Part shown: piece after piece, positions 27,337 to 36,049 of the stretch
Numbering within the stretch: the first letter of the stretch is position 1
Layout of the letters: each line of letters opens with the position of its first letter
Assembly (NCBI RefSeq): GCF_900102465.1
Contig: NZ_FNBW01000008.1
Span: 186,001 to 250,000, forward strand
Reading direction: 5' to 3'
DNA: 64,000 bases
DNA from: Thalassobaculum litoreum DSM 18839
Lineage (GTDB): Bacteria > Pseudomonadota > Alphaproteobacteria > Thalassobaculales > Thalassobaculaceae
Notes under the pieces: generated by a model
What the model saw: the letters and a program-made list of their open reading frames with translations, nothing else
Told to the model about the DNA's origin: nothing
Database searches by the model: none
Program-made: the position numbers and the translations under genes

Positions 27337-28080
27337 ATGCGACTTCTGGCCACTGCGGCGTTCGCCGCCCTGCTGCCGTTCTCCGCCCTCGCCGGCGAGT
27401 CTGTCGACTACACCGTGAACGACGAGAGCTTCACCGGTTATCGGGCCGAGGCCGCCGGCGAGTCGAAGGGGCTGGTGCTGATCATCCACGACTGGGACGG
27501 TCTGACCGCCTATGAGGAGAAGCGGGCGGAGATGCTGGCCGAACTGGGCTACGACGCCTTCGCCGTCGATCTCTACGGCAAGGGCAACCGGCCGGTGGAG
27601 ACCGGGGCCAAGAAGGAAGAGACCGGCAAGCTCTACACCGACCGCGAGCGCATGCGCTCGCTGATCCTGGGCGGCCTCGCCGAGGCGCGCAAGGACCGCG
27701 ACGGCAAGACGGTGGTGATGGGCTACTGCTTCGGCGGGGCGGCGGTGCTGGAGCTGGCGCGCTCGGGCAAGGCCGCGAACGTCGTCGGCTACGCGACCTT
27801 CCACGGCGGGCTCGCCACGCCGGACGGGCAGAGCTATCCGGCCGACACGTCGCCGATCCTGGTCGCCCATGGCGGCGCCGACACCGCGATCCCGATGAGC
27901 CAGGTCGCGGCCCTGTCGGAGGAACTGGAGAAGGCCGGCGTGATGTACGAGATCCAGGTCTATTCCGGCGCGCCGCACGCCTTCACGGTGTTCGACAGCG
28001 ACCGCTACCGCGAAGTGGCGGACACCCAGTCCTGGGACGCCTTCCAGGATTTCCTGGCGGCGAACCTGCCGGCGGAGTAA
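27337..28080 (+). CDS. Exported dienelactone hydrolase family protein
   Basis: A 247-residue alpha/beta hydrolase. Residues 1-19 are a clear signal peptide (RLLATAAFAALLPFSALA, cleavage before GESVDY), so the protein is probably periplasmic. The catalytic triad of the dienelactone hydrolase branch can be read as C131 (MGYCFGGAAV), D182 (HGGADTAIP) and H214 (GAPHAFTV). Cysteine as nucleophile is usual for this family. The ATG at 27337 has GGGAG upstream, whereas in-frame earlier starts would spoil the signal sequence. Substrate unknown. Confidence 0.92.
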   Translation: MRLLATAAFAALLPFSALAGESVDYTVNDESFTGYRAEAAGESKGLVLIIHDWDGLTAYEEKRAEMLAELGYDAFAVDLYGKGNRPVETGAKKEETGKLYTDRERMRSLILGGLAEARKDRDGKTVVMGYCFGGAAVLELARSGKAANVVGYATFHGGLATPDGQSYPADTSPILVAHGGADTAIPMSQVAALSEELEKAGVMYEIQVYSGAPHAFTVFDSDRYREVADTQSWDAFQDFLAANLPAE

Positions 28081-28107
28081 CGCCGCTGTCCTTTCCTCAG
28101 TCCTAGA

Positions 28108-28222
28108 CGTCATCCCGGCGGGGACCGGACGTGATCCGGGACCCGGCCGGGACCCAGTCGCGCCGTCGGGGCTCGGTCCCGGGCAGCCCCCGGGTCGAGC
28201 CCGGGGCGCTCCCGGGATGATG
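28108..28222. repeat. GC-rich palindromic intergenic repeat, copy 4
   Basis: CGTCATCCCGG at 28108-28118 and CCGGGATGATG at 28212-28222 are near-exact inverted arms, with further CCCGG palindromes inside. Sits between convergent genes. Confidence 0.85.
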
Positions 28223-28244
28223 TTCAGGGGCAGAGAAGCGGGTG

Positions 28245-28577
28245 CTACCCCTGCTTCGCCTTGATCCCCTCCCACACGGGACGGAAGTCGTAGGTCGGGT
28301 AGAACTCGGTGTCGAAGCCGCCCCACGCACTCTGTTCGATCGCCAGGTTGACCTCGCGCAGCCGGTGGCCGGGGACCTTGAGGGTCACCACCTGGCCGAT
28401 GCCCATCATCACGTACCAGGACACCACCTCGATCCCCTCGGGCGGGAACTTCTTCCAGAATCCGGCGGCGTCGAGCCTGGCGTTGATCTCGGCCAGGTTC
28501 TTGTCCTTCTGGTGCTTCAGCATGACCGTGAGCAGGATCTCGCCCTCGCCGGCCGGCGCGCCAACCTCGGATGTCAT
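28245..28577 (-). CDS. Small protein of unknown function
   Basis: A 110-residue cytoplasmic protein that I do not recognise. It is predicted alternating beta/alpha (ILLTVMLKHQKDKNLAEIN then EGIEVVSWYVMMGIGQVVTLKVPG), which resembles a ferredoxin-like dimeric alpha-beta barrel, but this is only a visual impression. The ATG at 28577 has GGAGGGA upstream; an in-frame extension to 28649 does not. It is divergent from the DUF1330 gene, whose product is itself a dimeric alpha-beta barrel. Confidence 0.72.
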   Translation of the reverse strand: MTSEVGAPAGEGEILLTVMLKHQKDKNLAEINARLDAAGFWKKFPPEGIEVVSWYVMMGIGQVVTLKVPGHRLREVNLAIEQSAWGGFDTEFYPTYDFRPVWEGIKAKQG

Positions 28578-28735
28578 CGCTCCCTCCACACCTGCTGTCG
28601 TCGGATTTCCCTTCCGCCACGATAGCATGCGCGGCTGGGCTACGGACAAATCCAGCTCATGGGTCTATGAGATTGTCTTGCGCGCGCGACGCCCGCGAAT
28701 GCGCCAACATGAAACCCAGCGAGGAGGAACAGGAT

Positions 28736-29029
28736 ATGGCTTTCGGATACGTGATCGTGCAGGTCGACGTGAAGGATCAGGAGACCTTCGAGGCCTATCG
28801 CGCCCGGGTGCCGGCCACCATCGCGCAGTATGGCGGCGAGTATCTGGTCCGCGGCGGCAAATTCGAGAAGCTGGAAGGGGCGGAGCCCCTCGGCCGCATG
28901 GTCGCCCTGAAGTTCCCGAGCTACGAGCAGGCGAAGGCCTGGTACCACAGCGAGGAATACAAAGGCCCCAAGGAGCTGCGCCAGTCCTGCAGCGTGGCCA
29001 ACGCGATCCTCGTGGAAGGCGTTGATTAA
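28736..29029 (+). CDS. DUF1330 protein
   Basis: A 97-residue cytoplasmic protein of the DUF1330 family, a dimeric alpha-beta barrel. The family pattern is visible as YVIVQVDVKDQETFEAY at the start, GGEYLVRGGKFEKLEG in the middle, and the charged FPSYEQAKAWYHSEEY block. No reaction is assigned to the family. The ATG at 28736 follows GAGGAGG with 8 bases between; the earlier in-frame ATG 28709 lacks this. It ends 15 bases before the aminotransferase gene on the same strand and is probably co-transcribed. Confidence 0.88.
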   Translation: MAFGYVIVQVDVKDQETFEAYRARVPATIAQYGGEYLVRGGKFEKLEGAEPLGRMVALKFPSYEQAKAWYHSEEYKGPKELRQSCSVANAILVEGVD

Positions 29030-29044
29030 CAGTGGAGTAGACGC

Positions 29045-30229
29045 ATGTCCCGACAGCCCGGCCGTCAGTTCCTGAACATCCCCGGTCCGACCAACATTCC
29101 GGACCGGGTGCTTCAGGCGATGCACCGTCCCGCCCTGGATTTCATGACCCCGGAATTCTGGGACGTGCAGGTCGAGTGCAAGGAGAACCTCGCCAAGGTC
29201 CTGAAGACCGAGGGCGAGATCATGGTCTATGCCGCCTCGGGCCACGGCTCGTGGGAGGCGGCGATGACCAATACCTGCTCGCCGGGCGATACGATCCTGA
29301 TGTGCGAGACCGGGCGGTTCTCCGAGTCCTGGGGCGAGATGGCCGAGGCCATGGGCCTCAAGGTGGTCACGCTGGCCAACGACTGGGACCGGGCGTTCGA
29401 GGCGGACCGGGTCGCCGAGGCCCTCGCCGAGGACAAGGACCACGCGATCAAGGCGGTCTGCGTCGTCCATAACGAGACCTCCACCGGCATCACCCACGAC
29501 GTGGAAGGCATCGGCAAGGTCATCAAGGCGTCGGGGCATCCGGCGCTGTTCATGGTCGACACCATCTCCTCGCTCGCCTCCATGGATTTCCGCATGGACG
29601 AGTGGGGGGTGGATGTCGCCGTGGCCGGCTCCCAGAAGGGGCTGATGCTGCCGGTCGGCCTCGGAATCTCCGGGGTCAGCGCCAAGGCCATGGCGGCGAG
29701 CGAGACCGCCAAGCTGCCGCGCAAGTATTTCGACTGGGACGGCATCAAGGCACTGGAGAACGGCCGCCTGCGCTTCGCCGGCACCGCGCCCAGCCACCTG
29801 TTCTTCGCCATGCGCGAGGGGCTGAAGATGCTGCTGGAGGAGGGCCTGGACCACGTCTTCGCCCGCCACGCCCGGCTGGCCGAGGCGACCCGGCGGGCGG
29901 TCAAGGCCTGGGGCCGTGGCAACGGGCCGAGCCTGTTCGGCCGCGACGAGGCGGCGCTGTCGAACTCGGTTACGGCGATACGAATGCCCGACGGGTTCGA
30001 TGCCGATGCGTTCCGCGGCAAGGTGCTGGCGGAGAGCAACGTGGCGCTGGGCGGCGGGCTGTCGCGGCTGTCGGGCAAGGTCATCCGCATCGGCCATTTG
30101 GGCGATCTGAACGAGCCGATGATCCTGGGCTGCCTCGCCACTGTGGAGATGCAGCTCAAGCGCCAGGGCATCCCCCATGGCGAGGGCGGCGTCGACGCGG
30201 CGGTGAAATATCTGGCGGAGACGCGGTAG
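29045..30229 (+). CDS. Class V aminotransferase, serine/alanine-glyoxylate type
   Basis: A 394-residue PLP enzyme. The Schiff-base lysine is K198 in VAVAGSQKGLMLPVGL, and the block IPGPTNIPDRVLQAMHRPALDFM at the N-terminus (IPGPTNIPDRVLQAM) is typical of serine-glyoxylate aminotransferases. It would make hydroxypyruvate and glycine from serine and glyoxylate, a step of the serine cycle, or aspartate/alanine counterparts. Glycerate kinase (19945) is encoded elsewhere in the window; hydroxypyruvate reductase is not obvious. It follows DUF1330 by 15 bases with GGAG upstream of ATG. Confidence 0.92.
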   Translation: MSRQPGRQFLNIPGPTNIPDRVLQAMHRPALDFMTPEFWDVQVECKENLAKVLKTEGEIMVYAASGHGSWEAAMTNTCSPGDTILMCETGRFSESWGEMAEAMGLKVVTLANDWDRAFEADRVAEALAEDKDHAIKAVCVVHNETSTGITHDVEGIGKVIKASGHPALFMVDTISSLASMDFRMDEWGVDVAVAGSQKGLMLPVGLGISGVSAKAMAASETAKLPRKYFDWDGIKALENGRLRFAGTAPSHLFFAMREGLKMLLEEGLDHVFARHARLAEATRRAVKAWGRGNGPSLFGRDEAALSNSVTAIRMPDGFDADAFRGKVLAESNVALGGGLSRLSGKVIRIGHLGDLNEPMILGCLATVEMQLKRQGIPHGEGGVDAAVKYLAETR

Positions 30230-30261
30230 GGGCGGAGCTTCTCTCCTCCCCACCACATTTC

Positions 30262-30288
30262 CACTCCCCGGATCTATTCCGGGGAGTG
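30262..30288. repeat. Half-unit of the palindromic repeat (hairpin)
   Basis: A perfect hairpin with 11-base arms CACTCCCCGGA / TCCGGGGAGTG and a 5-base loop, 32 bases after the aminotransferase stop. It is the same unit found as inverted pairs at 34888-34986 and 42460-42528. It could end transcription, though there is no T run. Confidence 0.8.
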
Positions 30289-30317
30289 AGTGAGGGGGGC
30301 GAGCGCCTCCTGCTCCG

Positions 30318-30425
30318 TCTTTCCGGGCTTGCCCGGGATCGAGACGTCCGCGTGCTGGAGCACCGGAGCGTTGTCGATGGTGCCTCAGCACGCGTCGCTC
30401 TGGACCCCGGGTCGAGCCCGGGCAG
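30318..30425. repeat. GC-rich palindromic intergenic repeat, copy 5
   Basis: Contains CCGGGATCGAGACGTC as in copy 1 and closes with CCCCGGGTCGAGCCCGGG. Sits between two genes on the same strand, unlike most other copies. Confidence 0.7.
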
Positions 30426-30521
30426 ACGGCGAGGGAGCGATGGGGTCGGGGCAAGATTCCATGGCTTGGCGCGGCGGCAAAGATCGCTAGCATCGCGGCC
30501 GAACCCATTGGGAGAGATCGC

Positions 30522-31634
30522 ATGACCGACTACGTGCCGGGTGCCGGCGAGGACTGGGCCCGGATCGAGGCCGACGAGGTGGGGGCCGATGCGGCCGCCC
30601 TGCAGGAGGCGGTGAGCTTCGCCACCGATCACGAGTCGAAGATGAACCGCGACATCGCCAAGGCGCTGGAGGGCGGTCACTTCTCCGAGCCGCCGCCGCT
30701 GGGCGACATCATCGGCCCGACCGCGCCGCGCGGCCCGGCCGCCGGTCTCGTGCTCAAGGGCGGTAAGATCCTGGCCGAATGGGGCCCGACCGACCGCGCC
30801 GACATCACCTTCTCGGTCACCAAATCCTACCTCTCGATCATGGCCGGCCTGGCAGTCGATGACGGGCTGATCGGCGACGTGAACGACCCGGTCGGTGCGC
30901 TGGTCGACGACGGCGGTTTCGACGCCGCCCAGAACAAGTCCTGCACCTGGAAGCACTTCCTGCAGAACACCTCGGAATGGGAGGGCACCCTGTTCTCCAA
31001 GCCCGATCTGGTGGACCGCAACCGCGACCTGTCCCTGCCGCCGGGCACCCCGTCGAAGAAGGGCACCCACCGCGACCTCGCCGCGCCGGGCGGGTTCTGG
31101 GAATACAACGACGTGCGGGTGAACCGGCTGTCGCTGTCGCTGCTGCGGGTCCACAGGAAGCCGCTGCCGAAGGTGCTGAAGGCCCGGATCATGGATCCGA
31201 TCGGCGCATCGGACACCTGGAGCTGGAACGGCTACATCAACTCCTGGGTCGAGGTCGACGGCCAGCCCATTCAGTCGGTCTCCGGCGGCGCCCATTGGGG
31301 CGGCGGCCTGTTCATCTCCGCCCGCGACCATGCCCGGCTCGGCCTTCTGATGCAGCGCCGGGGCATGTGGGGCGGTGTGCCGCTGCTCTCGCCGGATTGG
31401 ATCGACGCCTGCACCACCCCGTGCGACCTCAACCCGAGCTACGGCTATCTGTGGTGGCTGAACGGCGACGGCCGACATGTGCAGAGCGCCCCGCGCAGCA
31501 GCTACTTCGCCATGGGCGTGGGCTCCAACGTGATCTGGATCGACCCGGAGCTCGACCTGGTCTGCGTGCTGCGCTGGATCGACAAGGCCTCGCTCGACGG
31601 CTTCGCCAAGCGGCTGATGAAGGCGTTGGGGTAA
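30522..31634 (+). CDS. Serine hydrolase (class C beta-lactamase/esterase family)
   Basis: A 370-residue protein of the beta-lactamase superfamily. The nucleophile motif SxxK is S98-V-T-K101 (ITFSVTKSYLSI), and a YxN-like motif is EYNDVRVN. The third motif is less clear. No signal peptide is present, so it is probably a cytoplasmic esterase, amidase or D-aminopeptidase-like hydrolase rather than a true beta-lactamase. The ATG is preceded by GGGAGAG. It is followed after 4 bases by a small membrane methyltransferase-like gene. Confidence 0.9.
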   Translation: MTDYVPGAGEDWARIEADEVGADAAALQEAVSFATDHESKMNRDIAKALEGGHFSEPPPLGDIIGPTAPRGPAAGLVLKGGKILAEWGPTDRADITFSVTKSYLSIMAGLAVDDGLIGDVNDPVGALVDDGGFDAAQNKSCTWKHFLQNTSEWEGTLFSKPDLVDRNRDLSLPPGTPSKKGTHRDLAAPGGFWEYNDVRVNRLSLSLLRVHRKPLPKVLKARIMDPIGASDTWSWNGYINSWVEVDGQPIQSVSGGAHWGGGLFISARDHARLGLLMQRRGMWGGVPLLSPDWIDACTTPCDLNPSYGYLWWLNGDGRHVQSAPRSSYFAMGVGSNVIWIDPELDLVCVLRWIDKASLDGFAKRLMKALG

Positions 31635-31638
31635 CGCG

Positions 31639-32106
31639 ATGGCGGCGCGGGGCGATCATCCTGGAGTCATCGCGCCGCCGCCGGTTCTGTATGGCGGTGC
31701 CCTGGCCGTGGGAGCGGCCCTCGACTGGCTGGTCCCGCTGCCTGTTCTGGAGCCTGGCGCCGGCTCGGTGCCGGGCATCGCCCTGATCGTCGCCGGGTTG
31801 CTCCTGGCCCTGTGGTGCGCGGGGTTGTTCTGGCGCGCCGGAACAGCGGTGCAGCCGCATCATCCGAGCACGGCGATCGTGACCTCCGGCCCGTATCGGT
31901 TCTCCCGCAACCCGATCTATGTGGCGCTGACGGCGGTGTCGGCCGGTATCGGCCTTTGGGTTAACAGCGCCTGGATGCTCGGTCTGCTGCTCCCAACCCT
32001 GGTGATCATGCAGATTGCCGTGATCGGCCGGGAGGAGGCCTATCTGGAAGCCAAATTCGGCGACGCGTACCGGGCCTATAAGGCCCGGGTGCGGCGGTGG
32101 CTCTAA
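31639..32106 (+). CDS. Isoprenylcysteine carboxyl methyltransferase-like membrane protein
   Basis: A 155-residue inner-membrane protein with four or five hydrophobic segments. The C-terminal signature TSGPYRFSRNPIYVALT and the charged REEAYLEAKFGDAYRAYKARVRRW match the ICMT/PEMT-like methyltransferase family (Pfam ICMT or PEMT). Bacterial members have no proven methyl acceptor. The start lies 4 bases after the serine-hydrolase stop, so the two are translationally linked. It converges with the glutamine synthetase gene 23 bases away. Confidence 0.85.
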   Translation: MAARGDHPGVIAPPPVLYGGALAVGAALDWLVPLPVLEPGAGSVPGIALIVAGLLLALWCAGLFWRAGTAVQPHHPSTAIVTSGPYRFSRNPIYVALTAVSAGIGLWVNSAWMLGLLLPTLVIMQIAVIGREEAYLEAKFGDAYRAYKARVRRWL

Positions 32107-32129
32107 GGCCCCTACCGTCGCCCCGGCTC

Positions 32130-33503
32130 TCAGATGATCTCGAAATACCGCGCCAGTTCCCAGTCGGTGACGTGCCGGCGGTATTCGCGTTCCTCCCACA
32201 TCCGACTGGCGGAGAAGTGGTCGACGAAGCCGTCGCCGAACAGCTCGCGCGCTGCCATCGAGCGCTTCAGCCGAGCCGCCGCCTCGCCGAGCGAGCCGGG
32301 CAGGGCGGCCTTGGCCGGGAACTTCTTGGCATAGGCGTTGCCGGTCACGCCCTCTCCCGGCTCGATCCTGTTCTCGATGCCCCACAGGCCCGACCCGATC
32401 GCCGCCGCCATCGCCAGGTACGGGTTCGCGTCGGCCGCCGCCACCCGGTACTCCACCCGCTGCGACTTCGGTGAGCCCTCGATCACCCGCAGGGAGGTGG
32501 TGCGGTTGTCGGCCGCCCAGTTGGCATGGGTCGGCGCCCAGAAGCCGGGGATCAGCCGGGTGTAGGAGTTGATCGTCGACGCCGTCATCGACAGCAGTTC
32601 CGGCATCAGCGCCTGCTGTCCGCCGACGAACCAGCGCATGGTGTCGGACATGCTGTGGGCGCCGTTGGGGTCGTGGAAGACCGGGGCGCCGTCCTTGGTC
32701 GTCAACGAGGTGTGGATATGGCCGGACTGGCCGGGATAGTCCATCGACCATTTGGCCATGAAGCTGGCCATGATGTCGTGGCGCTGGAAGAACACCTTGG
32801 TGAAGGTCTTGAAGAGGGCTGCCCGGTCGGCGGCGACCAGGGCGTCGTCCACCTTGATCGCGGCCTCCATCACCCCCGGCCCGGTCTCGGTGTGCAGCCC
32901 CTCCACGGGCATGTCCATCAGTTCGCACATCTCCAGGAACATCAGATGCAGGTCGGCGTGCACCGACGAGCGGATGCCGGAATAGCCGAAGAAGCCGGGG
33001 GTCAGCGGCTTCAGGTTCCGGTAGCCCTTCTCGCGCACCGAATGGGGCGTCTCGTCGAACAGGAAGAACTCGTACTCCGCCGCCGCCTTGACGGCGAAGC
33101 CCATGGCGTCGGCCCGGTCCAGCACCCGGCGCAGGGTGCCGCGCGGACAGACCGCCTCCCACTTGCCGGCGAACTCGCCCAGGACCATGACCATGTCCGG
33201 CTCGAAGGCGACGTCGCGGGCGGTATCCGGCAGCAGGCGGACCTCGGCGTCGGGATAGCCGGTATGCCAGCCGGTCACGTCCACCGCCGGGTCCTCGTAG
33301 AGCTGGTCGTTGCTGTCCCAGCCGAGCACCACGTCGCAGAAGCCGAAGCCGCCCTTCAGCGCGCTGGCGAACTTGTCCCGCGCCATCCATTTCGCGCGGA
33401 AGATGCCGTCGATGTCGAATACGCCCACCTTGACGTGGGTCAGCGCCCGCTCGTCCACCAGCGCCAGCACGTCCTCTGCGGTTTTGACGTCGCTCGACTC
33501 CAT
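32130..33503 (-). CDS. Glutamine synthetase family protein (GlnT/PuuA-like)
   Basis: A 457-residue ATP-dependent ligase of the glutamine synthetase fold. The beta-grasp N-terminal domain starts near KVGVFDIDGIFRAKW, and the catalytic block includes HADLHLMFLEM, AKWSMDYPGQSGHIHTSL and NRTTSLRVIEGSPKSQRVEYRVAAADANPYLAM (shown in pieces). It looks like the gamma-glutamylputrescine synthetase/GlnT group rather than housekeeping GlnA because of size and motif variants, but substrate is uncertain. The start at ATG 33503 has AGGAG upstream; a GTG nine bases earlier is unlikely. It is divergent from an RraA gene across 89 bases. Confidence 0.88.
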   Translation of the reverse strand: MESSDVKTAEDVLALVDERALTHVKVGVFDIDGIFRAKWMARDKFASALKGGFGFCDVVLGWDSNDQLYEDPAVDVTGWHTGYPDAEVRLLPDTARDVAFEPDMVMVLGEFAGKWEAVCPRGTLRRVLDRADAMGFAVKAAAEYEFFLFDETPHSVREKGYRNLKPLTPGFFGYSGIRSSVHADLHLMFLEMCELMDMPVEGLHTETGPGVMEAAIKVDDALVAADRAALFKTFTKVFFQRHDIMASFMAKWSMDYPGQSGHIHTSLTTKDGAPVFHDPNGAHSMSDTMRWFVGGQQALMPELLSMTASTINSYTRLIPGFWAPTHANWAADNRTTSLRVIEGSPKSQRVEYRVAAADANPYLAMAAAIGSGLWGIENRIEPGEGVTGNAYAKKFPAKAALPGSLGEAAARLKRSMAARELFGDGFVDHFSASRMWEEREYRRHVTDWELARYFEII

Positions 33504-33592
33504 GCGCCACACTCCTGTTCGCGTTGTTCGACGCGGCTACTCTAAAGACAACCAATGGCGGACTTAAAGCCGCCTGTGCGAGGGAGAGGAAG

Positions 33593-34240
33593 ATGGCGGA
33601 TCTCGCCGATCGGCTGCTCGGCTGTTACGCGAGCGCGGTGCACGACGTCCTGCGGGTCATGGGCCACGGCAACCAGGTGCTGCCGCCGACCATCCGGGCG
33701 CTCGATCCGACCAAGCGGGTGGCGGGCGAGATCTACACCATCTCCGGCCATATCGATCAGACCCTGAGCCGGCACGAGACCCTGCTGCGCTGGTCTCGGG
33801 TGCTCTCCAAGGTGCCGGGCGGCAAGGTGCTGGTCTGCCAACCGAACACCAAGGCGGTGGCGCTGATGGGCGAGCTGTCGGCCCAGGCGCTGACGGTGAA
33901 GGACACCCGCGGCTATGTGGTCGACGGCCATTGCCGGGACACCGACTTCATCCTCGACATGGGTTTCCCGGTGTTCTGCGAGCTCAACACCCCGGCCGAT
34001 ATCGTTGAGCGCTGGACCTACGACGCGCTAGGCGAGCCGGTCACAATCGGCACGGTGACCGTGCGCTCCGGCGACTGGCTGATCGGCGACCGGGACGGGG
34101 TGGTGATCATCCCGGGCGAGATCGCCGAGGAGGTGGTCGCCGAGACCGAGAAGGTGGTCTCCACCGAGGGCGACATGCGCAAGGCCATCCTCGACGGCAT
34201 GGATCCGGAGGAGGCCTATCTGAAGTTCGGCAAGTTCTGA
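33593..34240 (+). CDS. RraA family protein (putative aldolase/decarboxylase)
   Basis: A 215-residue RraA-fold protein, the second in the window after 19220-19945. The conserved segment DTRGYVVDGHCRDTDFI replaces the VDGAVRDGAG loop of the first copy, and the C-terminal motif is SGDWLIGDRDGVVIIPGE. It could be a 4-hydroxy-4-methyl-2-oxoglutarate aldolase type or a non-catalytic relative. The ATG at 33593 has GAGGGAGAGGAAG upstream; the open frame extends further only through a promoter region. Divergent from the glutamine synthetase family gene, which may indicate a shared regulated region. Confidence 0.84.
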   Translation: MADLADRLLGCYASAVHDVLRVMGHGNQVLPPTIRALDPTKRVAGEIYTISGHIDQTLSRHETLLRWSRVLSKVPGGKVLVCQPNTKAVALMGELSAQALTVKDTRGYVVDGHCRDTDFILDMGFPVFCELNTPADIVERWTYDALGEPVTIGTVTVRSGDWLIGDRDGVVIIPGEIAEEVVAETEKVVSTEGDMRKAILDGMDPEEAYLKFGKF

Positions 34241-34339
34241 TCGGGCCCCACGGTCTCTGGAGCGGTGGCGGGGTGTCGGGTACACTTCGCGGCAGAGTGA
34301 CGGGGAGCAGCAGCAACCGGCAGGGAAGGATCTGACGGC

Positions 34340-34840
34340 ATGCGCATGTGTCACATCCTGGCGGCGATGCTTTTCGGGGCGGTGCCGCTTCTGACGATCG
34401 GCCTGTCCGCCCGCGACGCGGCAGCCGACTTCCCATGGTTCGGCGGTCCGAAAGACAAGCTGTCGCTGTCCATCGCGGTGGAGGACAATGTCAGAGGCGG
34501 CTGCTGGGCGGACCGGGAGGGGACGGTCGACGATATCGCCCGCACCCTGACGCGCCACGGCATCGGGGTGGACGCGGAGGCACCGGTCAATCTGGTGATC
34601 TATGCCATCGGCCATCCCTCGGCGACGGGGCGGTACCGCAAGCGGCTGTCCTGTGTGGGCGTGCTGCAGGTGCGGGTGAACTCCCTCGACGTCTCCGAGG
34701 ACCAGAGTTTCCAGATGACCAGCCTGTACGACCAGGAACGGCTGCTCGTCTCCCACCATGTGCTCGACCAGGCGATCGGAACCATGGCGGTGGAACTGGT
34801 GGACAACTTCTCCCGCCGCTATGCCGAAACACGGGAGTAG
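34340..34840 (+). CDS. Secreted protein of unknown function
   Basis: A 166-residue protein I do not recognise. Residues 1-29 form a signal peptide (hydrophobic ILAAMLFGAVPLLTIGL, then ARDAAA before DFPWFG). The mature part has two cysteines, in RGGCWADRE and KRLSCVGVL, that could form a disulphide, and short beta strands. It is likely periplasmic. It sits alone between an RraA gene and a palindromic repeat, convergent with the class D beta-lactamase gene. Confidence 0.72.
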   Translation: MRMCHILAAMLFGAVPLLTIGLSARDAAADFPWFGGPKDKLSLSIAVEDNVRGGCWADREGTVDDIARTLTRHGIGVDAEAPVNLVIYAIGHPSATGRYRKRLSCVGVLQVRVNSLDVSEDQSFQMTSLYDQERLLVSHHVLDQAIGTMAVELVDNFSRRYAETRE

Positions 34841-34887
34841 GGGACCGGTTCCTCCCACTCTCTCCTACGTCCGCTCCCTACTCCTCC

Positions 34888-34986
34888 TTCACTCCCCGGA
34901 TTTAGTCCGGGGCCTACCAAAGGGGCCGCACGGTCCAATCCAGGTCACGCTGCACCGTCGGCCCCGGACTAAATCCGGGGAGTGAA
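34888..34986. repeat. Perfect 27-base inverted repeat, copy 6 of the palindromic family
   Basis: Arms 34888-34914 (TTCACTCCCCGGATTTAGTC...) and 34960-34986 are exact complements over 27 bases, with a 45-base interior. Each arm contains its own hairpin (CCCCGGA...TCCGGGG). It lies between convergent genes and would form a cruciform or bidirectional terminator. Confidence 0.9.
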
Positions 34987-35014
34987 AGAAGGGCGTATTC
35001 GCGGCGCCTCACCC

Positions 35015-35842
35015 TCACTCGGGCAGGCCCTCCGCCCGGTCGAAATACGCCGCGAACAGGCCGTCCCGCGTCTTCGGACCCGCCGGCTTCTCCGGCTTCT
35101 CGCTCTCCTGGATGAGCCGGGCGAACACCACCCTGCGGCCGTCGCGTTCGGCCCAGCCGACGAACCATCCGAAGGGCTGGCCCCACATCAGACTGCCGTT
35201 CTCCTCCCGCGGCAGGCCCGAGCCGGTCTTGCCATGGACGTGCCAGCCGCCCGGCCGGACGCCGTAGTCCAGGATCGAGACCGTGTTCTCCACCGCCGCC
35301 TCGGAGACCGGCAGCTCGCCGGCCAGCATGCGCTGCAGGAACGCCACCTGCTCCGCCGGGGAAATCGCCAGCGACGAGCTGAGCCAGGCCGAGGTCAGGC
35401 CGCTGCCCTCGCCCTTCTTGCCGGAGAGATCCCGGTTGCCGTAGCCGAACGCCTCCACATACGCCGCGAAGCGATCGGACCCAAGCCTGGCCGTGACCTG
35501 TTGCGAATACCAGACGACCGATTCCTTCATCCACCGTACCGGATCCGCCGGCTGCTTCCACGCTTCGCGCCAGTCCACATAGCCCTCGCGGAACGGCATC
35601 ACCGGGTCGGTGGGCGAGGTCAGGATGCCCGCGTCGTATCCCATCAGGCTGATAGCGATCTTGAACGTCGAGGCGGGCGAGTAGCGTTGGTCGCAATCGC
35701 CCTCCCGTACCAGGGTCCGCGGAGCCTCCGCCGCCGGTCCGACCGCCTCCTCGATCAGGGTGCACACGATCCGGCTCTCGGCGGTTGCCGGCGTGGCGAG
35801 GATGGCCTGGGCTGCGATGAGAAAGAGCAGGAGGCGGCGCAT
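35015..35842 (-). CDS. Class D (OXA-type) beta-lactamase family protein
   Basis: A 275-residue periplasmic serine enzyme. Residues 1-21 are a signal peptide (MRRLLLFLIAAQAILATPAT). Every class D landmark is in place: S58-T-F-K61 (SPASTFKIAI), S108-V-V110 (KESVVWYS), Y134-G-N136 (AFGYGNRDLS), and K205-T-G (HVHGKTGSG), plus the tryptophans in SAWLSSSL and WFVGW. Length is normal for OXA enzymes. It is chromosomal with no insertion sequence, integron or resistance gene nearby, so it is probably an intrinsic enzyme; spectrum cannot be judged. I used ATG 35842 at the signal peptide; the longer upstream open frame is spurious. A BlaR-like penicillin sensor domain is the alternative, but the standalone size favours an enzyme. 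Confidence 0.92.
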   Translation of the reverse strand: MRRLLLFLIAAQAILATPATAESRIVCTLIEEAVGPAAEAPRTLVREGDCDQRYSPASTFKIAISLMGYDAGILTSPTDPVMPFREGYVDWREAWKQPADPVRWMKESVVWYSQQVTARLGSDRFAAYVEAFGYGNRDLSGKKGEGSGLTSAWLSSSLAISPAEQVAFLQRMLAGELPVSEAAVENTVSILDYGVRPGGWHVHGKTGSGLPREENGSLMWGQPFGWFVGWAERDGRRVVFARLIQESEKPEKPAGPKTRDGLFAAYFDRAEGLPE

Positions 35843-36049
35843 GACGGGCCTGTCGATCGGTTGCGGAAGCGGTGCTCGGAGTAGGACGCTGCAAGAGGTC
35901 AGCATGACGGCGCCGGCTGCCGCAATACCGTCGCCTTGCGACCGGGTTCTGTTGGGCAATAAGCCCGTCTCCGATAGGTGCTTATCAGCGGCGCCGCGCT
36001 TTGCCATGCTTGCCGGCCAATCAACAAGCAATCCGATGGGGAGGCCTGC

